DNA from: Lichenicola sp964658455
GTDB lineage: Bacteria; Pseudomonadota; Alphaproteobacteria; Acetobacterales; Acetobacteraceae
DNA length: 13,204 bases
Direction: 5' to 3'
Assembly (NCBI GenBank): GCA_964658455.1
Contig: CAZZZA010000083.1
Span: 1-13,204, forward strand
Under the pieces are notes generated by a model. That model ran no database searches. It saw nothing but the letters and a program-made list of their open reading frames with translations, and was not told where the DNA came from. Both the position numbers and the translations under genes were made by a program. Each line of letters begins with the position of its first letter. Positions within the stretch are counted from its first letter, which is position 1. Positions 7,825 to 13,204 of the stretch are shown in pieces.

Positions 7825-8262
7825 TCAGCCCGGATCGGCGTCGCGCACCGTCACCGCGCCGGTCAGCCAGTCGGTGTCGATGCGGATCCTGCGGTCGTGT
7901 TCCGACAGCTCCAACTCCCCGCCGCTGGCGCTGCCGTCGGCGCGGAACAGCACCCGGCCGATCTGCGCCGGCGGCGGCGGCGGCACCGCCGCGATCCCCT
8001 TCGCCAGCCCGTGACGCACCCCGCCCTTCACCCCGTAATCGCCATGCACCGGATCCAGCGTGAACAGCAGCGCCCGGTCGCCGGCGATCGCCTGGGCGCG
8101 GGTGGTGCGCATGTCGGCGGCCATGGTGCGCGCGGCGGCGCGCAGATCCAGGCTGGCCGAGCGCATCGGACCGCGCGCCAGCACCAGGCCGGCCGCCAGC
8201 GACAGCACCACCAGCACCACGATCATCTCGATCAGGGTGAAGCCGGCATCGCGCCGCGTCAT
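7825..8262 (-). CDS. gspH: GspH/FimT-like type II secretion minor pseudopilin
   Basis: The 145-aa product begins with a type IV prepilin leader, MTRRDAG/FTLIE. Prepilin peptidase would cut after Gly7 and methylate Phe8; the conserved Glu of position 5 of the mature protein is Glu12. A hydrophobic helix follows (residues 8-28), then a helical stretch with DLRAAARTMAADMRTTRAQAI, typical of GspH/FimT pseudopilins. The C-terminal part is a small beta-rich domain containing a run of five prolines. It should sit at the tip of the T2SS pseudopilus in the periplasm. The start lies 13 nt after the purU stop, suggesting co-transcription. No gspG, gspI, gspJ or gspK is adjacent. Assignment to GspH rather than a type IV pilus FimT relies on gspF in the same window, and is less certain than the pseudopilin call. 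Confidence 0.85.
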   Translation of the reverse strand: MTRRDAGFTLIEMIVVLVVLSLAAGLVLARGPMRSASLDLRAAARTMAADMRTTRAQAIAGDRALLFTLDPVHGDYGVKGGVRHGLAKGIAAVPPPPPAQIGRVLFRADGSASGGELELSEHDRRIRIDTDWLTGAVTVRDADPG

Positions 8263-8275
8263 CGCCGGGCCAGCA

Positions 8276-9118
8276 TCAGCTGAACACGATCGTCTTGGCG
8301 CCGTTCAGCATGACGCGGTTCTCCACATGCAGCCGCACCGCGCGCGCCAGCACCCGGGATTCGCTGTCGCGCCCGGCGGCGACCAGATCCTCGGCGCTCA
8401 TCGCATGGCCGACCCGCTGCGTCTCCTGTTCGATGATCGGGCCCTCGTCGAGGTCCGCGGTCACGTAGTGCGCGGTGGCGCCGATCAGCTTCACGCCGCG
8501 CGTATGCGCCTGGTGATAGGGCCGCGCCCCCTTGAAGCCGGGCAGGAACGAGTGGTGGATGTTGATGATGCGGCCGGCCAGCCGCGCCACCATGTCCGCC
8601 GACAGCACCTGCATGTAGCGCGCCAGCACCACCAGATCGGCGCCGGTCTCGCCGACCAGCGGCAGCAGCCGCGCCTCCTGCGCCGGCCGGGTCGCGGGCG
8701 TGACCGGCAGGTGGTGGAAGGCGATGCCCTCCAGCATGGCGGTGCGCCGGCTGGAGTCGTGGTTGGAGACGATCGCCGCGACCTCGGCATCGAGCCAGCC
8801 GACCCTGATCTGGTACAGCAGATGCAGCAGCGCATGATCGAAGCGCGACACCATGACGATCAGCCGCGGCCGGATCGCGGTGTCGTGCAGCGCGATGCGC
8901 ATGCCGAACCGCGCCACCGGCCCGGACAGCGCCCGTTCGATGGCGGCGCGCGCGGCCGGCGCGGTGAAGGCGATCCGCATGAAGAAATGCCCGGTACTGG
9001 GGTCGCCGAACTGCGCGCTCTCGGTGATGTCGGCGCCGACCGCCGCGAGTTCCGACGTCACGGACGCCACGATGAACGGCCGATCGGCGCACGACAGGGT
9101 CAGGACGTAGCGGTGCAT
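8276..9118 (-). CDS. purU: Formyltetrahydrofolate deformylase
   Basis: PurU hydrolyses 10-formyltetrahydrofolate to formate and tetrahydrofolate in the cytoplasm, balancing one-carbon pools and feeding formate to purine synthesis. The 280-aa product has an N-terminal ACT domain (about 3-80; LTLSCADRPFIVASVTSELA), the sensing domain of this family, and a C-terminal formyltransferase-fold domain (about 84-280). The catalytic triad is visible as Asn186 and His188 in NIHHSFLPGFKGARPYHQA and Asp224 in DLDEGPI. The 36-residue His-Asp spacing matches PurN-type enzymes. The ATG at 9118 is preferred: TAGGTG lies 6 nt upstream, and an upstream in-frame GTG at 9127 falls within that SD itself. Length is normal for PurU. 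It is followed by gspH after 13 nt, an unusual functional pairing. Confidence 0.97.
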   Translation of the reverse strand: MHRYVLTLSCADRPFIVASVTSELAAVGADITESAQFGDPSTGHFFMRIAFTAPAARAAIERALSGPVARFGMRIALHDTAIRPRLIVMVSRFDHALLHLLYQIRVGWLDAEVAAIVSNHDSSRRTAMLEGIAFHHLPVTPATRPAQEARLLPLVGETGADLVVLARYMQVLSADMVARLAGRIINIHHSFLPGFKGARPYHQAHTRGVKLIGATAHYVTADLDEGPIIEQETQRVGHAMSAEDLVAAGRDSESRVLARAVRLHVENRVMLNGAKTIVFS

Positions 9119-9124
9119 GCGCCA

Positions 9125-9130
9125 CACCTA
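9125..9130 (-). promoter_or_regulatory. Ribosome binding site of purU
   Basis: On the minus strand TAGGTG is followed by 6 nt and the ATG at 9118. The alternative GTG start is contained in this SD, which argues against it. Confidence 0.75.
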
Positions 9131-9262
9131 GCGCGGCTCGGGAACCGGCGCCACGCCCGCCGCCCGGCCCCGGGCGCGGCGACTGTGGCGCTGTCGCAAC
9201 GATGGCGACGAGGCGTCGCGCGGCGCAGGCTTTTTCGTTGCAGTCCCGTGTCGCGGTTCTTT

Positions 9263-9299
9263 AGACCGGTCTTGGCAACGAAATGTTGCGTCGCGCAAC
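9263..9299 (+). promoter_or_regulatory. Palindrome and helically phased half-sites upstream of the TonB receptor
   Basis: A perfect 10-bp palindrome AGACCGGTCT (9263-9272) is followed by GCAAC (9275-9279), GTTGC (9285-9289) and GCAAC (9295-9299). The half-sites begin exactly 10 bp apart in alternating orientation and so form two overlapping dyads, GCAACGAAATGTTGC and GTTGCGTCGCGCAAC. Two more GCAACGA copies lie upstream (9196-9202 on plus, 9235-9241 on minus). This looks like an operator array for a dimeric repressor or activator of the receptor gene, which begins 45 nt downstream. The regulator is unknown and no clear -35/-10 pair is visible. Confidence 0.45.
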
Positions 9300-9344
9300 G
9301 AACTTGTTCGACCGTTCTGGATGGCACGAGGGGATTCCACAACC

Positions 9345-12293
9345 ATGCCCACAACCATGCGCTGTGTTCCGGGTTTCAGGAATCGTCTGCTGCTCTCCAC
9401 CGCCGCGGTCGCCGGCTGCGTCTCGTTCGCGGCCGCCGCCCAGACCACGACACAGACCAAGCCCGCCGCCAGCGCGCCCATCCCACTAGCGCCGACGACG
9501 CCGGTGAAGCCGTCGGACAAGTCGGAATCCATCGTCGTCACCGGCTCGATCCTGCGCAACCCGAACCTGTCCGGCGCCAACCCGGTGACGCATCTGAGCG
9601 CGCGCGACCTCGAGGCGCGCGGCCTGACCACCGTCACCGCCGCCCTGCAGCAGCTCTCCGCCAACGGATCGGGCAACCTGCCGGCGAATTTCACCGGCAA
9701 CGGCGCGTTCGCCTCCGGCGCGTCCGGCGTGTCGCTGCGCGGCCTGACCACGGACTCGACGCTGGTGCTGATCGACGGGCAGCGCGCCGCCTATTATCCG
9801 CTGTCCGATGACGGCGAACGCAACTTCGTCGATACCAACAGCATCCCGCAATCGATCGTGCAGTCGATCGACGTGCAGCAGGATGGCGGCTCGGCGACCT
9901 ACGGCGCCGACGCGGTGGCCGGCGTCGTCAACATCATCACCAAGAAGCAGATCCAGGGCTTCGAGGGCGGCGCCGAAGGCGGGCTGTCGCAGCGCACCGA
10001 TGCCGGCCATCAGCGGCTGTATGCGAATTACGGCTATGGCGACCTCAACCGCGACAACTACAATGTCTGGGTCAATGCCGAATACCAGCAGGACGACCTG
10101 CTGATGAACCGCGACCGCGACTACCCCTACAATACCGGCAACCTGATCGGCATCGGCGGCACCAACGGCAACCCGAACGGCCTGACCAACGGCATCATCT
10201 CCGGCATCGGCGCCACCAGGGTGGCGCTGGTGCGCCCCGCGACCGCCGACGGCACCTATGTTCCCGGCACCTTGTTCCAGCCGATCAACCCGGCGCTCGG
10301 CTGCAGCGGCCTCGCCACGCATGTGGTGCAGCAGGGCACGGTCTGCGAACAGAACATCGTCGGCGACTACCGCGTCATCAGCCCGAGCGACCGCCGCATC
10401 AGCACCAACGCCAAGGCGACGGTCAATCTGGGCGAGAACGCCCAGGGCTATGCGATGTTCACCTATTCGCAGAACCAGGTCTATTTCCCGATAACGCCGA
10501 GTTCGATCCGCCAGACCAGCGCCTCCGGCGATGCCGGCCTGACCAGCGTGGTGCTGCCGGTGTTCCTCGCCAACGGCGCGCTCAACCCGCAGAACCCGTT
10601 CGCGGCGCAGGGCGAGAGCGCGCGCATCTATTACCGTTTCGCCGATCTCAAGCCGGCCGAGACCGACTTCAACCAGGTGTTCCGCGGCTCGGCCGGCGTC
10701 AACGGCACGGTCGCGTCGCACTGGGGCGGCGACTGGCACTACAACGTCAACGTCGTCGGCATGACCGACGCCCTGCGCCGCACCATCACCGGGGTCCCGA
10801 CCTACCAGGGCATCCTGTCGGCGATCAGCAACGGCACCTACAATTTCCTCGATCCGTCGCAGAACAGCCAGGCGGTCCGCAACGCGGTCGCGCCGAAGGC
10901 GGTGCTGAACGCCAACACCCAGGAATACGCGCTCGACGTCGTGCTCTCGAAGGGCCTGTTCCAGCTTCCCGGCGGCACCACCACGCTGGGTGTCGGCGGC
11001 CAGGTCCGCTACGAATCGCTCAGCGATCCCAGCCTCAACCCGGACGACCCGCTCAATCCGAACGCGCAATACCTGCCGCAGATCAACCCGTTCAGCGCGT
11101 TCGGCAGCCGCAAGGTCGGCTCGACCTTCTTCGAACTCGGCGTTCCGCTGATCAAGCAGGTGACGGTCGACGTGTCCGGCCGCTACGACCAGTATTCCGA
11201 GGGTTTCAGCAACTTCGCGCCCAAGGTCGGCGTGATCGTCAAGCCGATCGAGCAGGTGACGTTCCGCGGCACCTTCTCCAAGGGCTTCCGCGTGCCGAGC
11301 TTCGCCGAGACCGGCGGCGCCAATGTCGGCTTCATCAGCTACACGCCCAGCAACCAGAACTTCATCAACCAGCACCTGAACGTCACCGGCACCGGCCCCG
11401 ACGCCTATGCCCAGACCTACAGCGTCGGGCTGAACACCGTCGGCAACCCCAACCTGAAGCCGGAGACCTCGACCAACTTCACCGGCGGCATGATCATCCA
11501 GCCGAAACCCTGGGTCAGCGTTTCCGCCGACTACTACTACATCAAGAAGGACAACTACGTCGTCACCGCCGACTACAGCACCGCGCTCACCAACTACTTC
11601 GCCGGCCTGCCGCTGCCGGGCGGCACCAGCGTCACGCCGTCGGTCGCCGATCCGGACCATCCCGGGGCGATGCCGTCGGCGGGCTACGTCAATATCGGCT
11701 ACATCAACGCCGCCAGCCTCGTCACCGACGGTTTCGATCTGAACCTGTCCGCGACCACCAGGCTGCCGGGCCGGCTGCTGCATGACGTGAAGCTGATCAG
11801 CAGCGGCACCGCGACCTATGTCGACCGCTACGACATCAACTATCCCGGCATCGGCGTGGAGCATTATGCGGGCACGCTCGGCCCGGACAACGTCACCTCG
11901 GCGTCCGGCACGCCGCGCTGGCGCGCCAGCTGGGCCAACACCTTCATCTACAAGAAGCTCGCGGTGACCGCGACCGTGAACTACACGAGCGGCTACAAGC
12001 TCACCGCCGAGGACATCACCGGCCCCGGCACCGCCAACGATTGCAGCCAGGCACAGCAGGGTTTCGCGGGCGACCCGCTGCGCTGCAACGTCAACAGCTT
12101 CGTCGATGTCGATCTGACCATCAACTACGCGCTGAACGACCGCCTGCACCTCTACACCAACATCTACAACCTGTTCGACAGGAACGCGCCGCTCGATACC
12201 GGCACCTATGGCGGCTACCAGTACAACCCGTCCTGGGGCTCGGCCGGCATCCTCGGACGCGCGTTCCGGTTCGGCGTGACCGGCAAGTTCTGA
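9345..12293 (+). CDS. TonB-dependent outer-membrane receptor
   Basis: The 982-aa product is an outer-membrane beta-barrel importer energised by TonB. A Sec signal peptide (about 1-32, ending AAAAQ) is followed by a Pro/Thr/Lys-rich linker and a TonB-box-like ESIVVTG (61-67). The plug domain (about 75-202) includes SGVSLRGL, TLVLIDGQR, DVQQDGGSATYGADAVAGVVNI in family order. The barrel fills the rest, with NPNLKPETS late in the barrel and a terminal Phe (GVTGKF) as expected for BAM recognition. Two Cys pairs (codons about 10302-10350 and 12044-12086) could close disulfide loops. The substrate cannot be read from the sequence and no transport partner gene is adjacent. ATG 9345 is chosen because GAGGGG lies 11 nt upstream; ATG 9321 has no SD. 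The stop is 7 nt from the convergent gspF stop. Confidence 0.95.
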   Translation: MPTTMRCVPGFRNRLLLSTAAVAGCVSFAAAAQTTTQTKPAASAPIPLAPTTPVKPSDKSESIVVTGSILRNPNLSGANPVTHLSARDLEARGLTTVTAALQQLSANGSGNLPANFTGNGAFASGASGVSLRGLTTDSTLVLIDGQRAAYYPLSDDGERNFVDTNSIPQSIVQSIDVQQDGGSATYGADAVAGVVNIITKKQIQGFEGGAEGGLSQRTDAGHQRLYANYGYGDLNRDNYNVWVNAEYQQDDLLMNRDRDYPYNTGNLIGIGGTNGNPNGLTNGIISGIGATRVALVRPATADGTYVPGTLFQPINPALGCSGLATHVVQQGTVCEQNIVGDYRVISPSDRRISTNAKATVNLGENAQGYAMFTYSQNQVYFPITPSSIRQTSASGDAGLTSVVLPVFLANGALNPQNPFAAQGESARIYYRFADLKPAETDFNQVFRGSAGVNGTVASHWGGDWHYNVNVVGMTDALRRTITGVPTYQGILSAISNGTYNFLDPSQNSQAVRNAVAPKAVLNANTQEYALDVVLSKGLFQLPGGTTTLGVGGQVRYESLSDPSLNPDDPLNPNAQYLPQINPFSAFGSRKVGSTFFELGVPLIKQVTVDVSGRYDQYSEGFSNFAPKVGVIVKPIEQVTFRGTFSKGFRVPSFAETGGANVGFISYTPSNQNFINQHLNVTGTGPDAYAQTYSVGLNTVGNPNLKPETSTNFTGGMIIQPKPWVSVSADYYYIKKDNYVVTADYSTALTNYFAGLPLPGGTSVTPSVADPDHPGAMPSAGYVNIGYINAASLVTDGFDLNLSATTRLPGRLLHDVKLISSGTATYVDRYDINYPGIGVEHYAGTLGPDNVTSASGTPRWRASWANTFIYKKLAVTATVNYTSGYKLTAEDITGPGTANDCSQAQQGFAGDPLRCNVNSFVDVDLTINYALNDRLHLYTNIYNLFDRNAPLDTGTYGGYQYNPSWGSAGILGRAFRFGVTGKF

Positions 12294-12300
12294 GCCGGTC

Positions 12301-13203
12301 CTACTGCGCGAGGTCGTTCAGGCTGAGCATCGCCAGCAGCAGCGAGGAGACGATGCCGGCCACCGCGACGCCCATGATCACGGTGATCACCGGCACCAGC
12401 AGCGCCACCAGGCGCTGCACCCGGATGCTCACCTGCTCCTCGTGGATCACCGCGGCGCGCAGCGCCATCGCGCCCAGCTGCGCCGTCTCCTCGCCGAGCC
12501 GCAGCAGATGGATCGCGCGGACCGGAAAGATCGCCGCCTTCTCCAGGGTGCGGGCGAGGCCGGCGCCGCCCTTGGCGCTTTCGGTGGCACGGTCGATCGC
12601 GCCCAGTATGGCAAGGTTGCCGATCACGTCGCGCACGATCGCGAGCGCGCCGATCAGCGGCACGCCGTTGCCGAGCAGGGTGCCGAGCGTGCGGCAGAAG
12701 CGCGCCGCCAGCACCTCGCGCATCAGCAGCCCGATCACCGGCAGCCGCAACAGCAGACGATCCCGGGCCAGCCTGACCGGTTCGCGACGCAGCGCCTGAC
12801 GCGCCATCACCACCAGCAGCACCAGGCCGACCAGCAGGAACACGCCGTCATCGCTGAGGATGGCGCCGGCGGTGATCAGCAGCTGCGTCGAACGCGGCAG
12901 CGGTGCGCCGTTCTGCTCGAACAAGGGCACGAATTGCGGCAGCACCCGGGTCAGCAGCAGCACGATCGAGCCGATCGCCGCCAGCGTCAGCATCGCGGGG
13001 TAGATCATCGCCGATTGCAGCGTGCTGACCAGCGCGCGCTCGCGTTCCATCAGCGTCGCCAGCCGGTCCAGCGTGGTGGCGAGATCGCCGCCGGCCTCCG
13101 CGGCGCGCACCAGCCCGACATAGAGACGCGGGAAGCTCTCCGGCCGGCGCGACAGCGCCACATGCAGCGCCGCGCCGTCGCGCACCGCCGCGCGCACCCC
13201 GTC
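12301..13203 (-). CDS. gspF: Type II secretion inner-membrane platform protein GspF, N-terminal part missing
   Basis: GspF is the polytopic inner-membrane platform of the T2SS, contacting the GspE ATPase. The frame is open at the right edge, so about the first quarter of a usual 400-residue protein is missing; 300 codons are visible. The end of the first T2SSF domain is seen (EAGGDLATTLDRLATLMERE), then a membrane segment (AMLTLAAIGSIVLLL), a second one (FLLVGLVLLVVMA), the second T2SSF domain (ARFCRTLGTLLGNGVPLIGAL to LRLGEETAQLG), and a C-terminal membrane segment (VPVITVIMGVAVAGIVSSLLL). PilC proteins of type IV pili share this fold; GspF is preferred because of gspH in the same window. 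No gspG follows it, and the next gene downstream is the oppositely oriented receptor gene. Confidence 0.9.
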   Translation of the reverse strand, partial: DGVRAAVRDGAALHVALSRRPESFPRLYVGLVRAAEAGGDLATTLDRLATLMERERALVSTLQSAMIYPAMLTLAAIGSIVLLLTRVLPQFVPLFEQNGAPLPRSTQLLITAGAILSDDGVFLLVGLVLLVVMARQALRREPVRLARDRLLLRLPVIGLLMREVLAARFCRTLGTLLGNGVPLIGALAIVRDVIGNLAILGAIDRATESAKGGAGLARTLEKAAIFPVRAIHLLRLGEETAQLGAMALRAAVIHEEQVSIRVQRLVALLVPVITVIMGVAVAGIVSSLLLAMLSLNDLAQ

Positions 13204-13204
13204 C

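Noticed and set aside
7970..7984. Five GGC triplets in gspH
   Set aside because: They encode five prolines in frame in the pseudopilin. Short triplet runs are common in GC-rich genes, and I see no sign of phase variation, since length changes by whole units would not shift the frame.
9321..9344. ATG at 9321 as the receptor start
   Set aside because: It lacks an SD and would add MARGDSTT ahead of a normal signal peptide, whereas ATG 9345 has GAGGGG upstream.
9399..9419. Lipobox-like VAGC in the TonB receptor signal peptide
   Set aside because: It matches the lipobox pattern, but receptors of this type are not usually lipidated, and a better Sec cleavage site (AAAAQ) follows seven residues later. 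It is probably chance.
9486..12149. Very long open frame (887 codons) antisense to the TonB receptor
   Set aside because: Its product is an Arg/Ala/Val/Asp-rich low-complexity sequence without recognisable motifs, and it mirrors the codon pattern of the receptor gene. Such antisense frames are expected in GC-rich coding DNA where stop codons are rare.

Overview
The window is a stretch of a GC-rich (roughly two thirds G+C by eye) Gram-negative draft genome. An outer-membrane TonB-dependent receptor, a lipoprotein with a clear lipobox and type II secretion (T2SS) genes show a two-membrane envelope. The protein style suggests an alphaproteobacterium, perhaps of the Acetobacteraceae/Rhodospirillales. 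That placement is an impression from family resemblance, not a measured result. I see no rRNA, tRNA, CRISPR array, transposase or phage gene.

Layout from left to right: (1) The 3' end of a large two-half M16 zinc peptidase gene (+), cut by the left edge. (2) A small, unrecognised lipoprotein gene (+), which overlaps tail-to-tail by 25 bp with (3) a fold-type I Orn/Lys/Arg decarboxylase gene (-). The decarboxylase is interrupted by a 100-N scaffold gap. The gap is flanked by two identical 55-bp copies, the mark of an unmerged contig overlap; merging them gives one intact 798-codon gene. (4) A 164-bp divergent intergenic region with nested inverted repeats and a good PHO-box-like sequence. (5) A CYTH-CHAD gene (+) whose CYTH half has lost the catalytic signature while its polyphosphate-binding CHAD half looks intact. 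(6) A gspH-like pseudopilin gene (-) and (7) purU (-), closely spaced and probably co-transcribed. (8) A 226-bp intergenic region with an ordered set of GCAAC/GTTGC half-sites. (9) A 982-aa TonB-dependent receptor (+). (10) The 3' part of gspF (-), cut by the right edge.

Two themes stand out. First, the decarboxylase and the CHAD gene share a promoter region with a PHO-box-like sequence, suggesting a phosphate-responsive link between polyamine synthesis and polyphosphate binding. This is a hypothesis only, and the spacing of the box is awkward on the CHAD side. Second, gspF and gspH, normally separated only by gspG in a T2SS operon, are about 4 kb apart here, with purU and an oppositely oriented receptor gene between them and no gspG. 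All three convergent gene pairs are packed with an overlap or gaps of only 4 and 7 nt, leaving no room for separate terminators.
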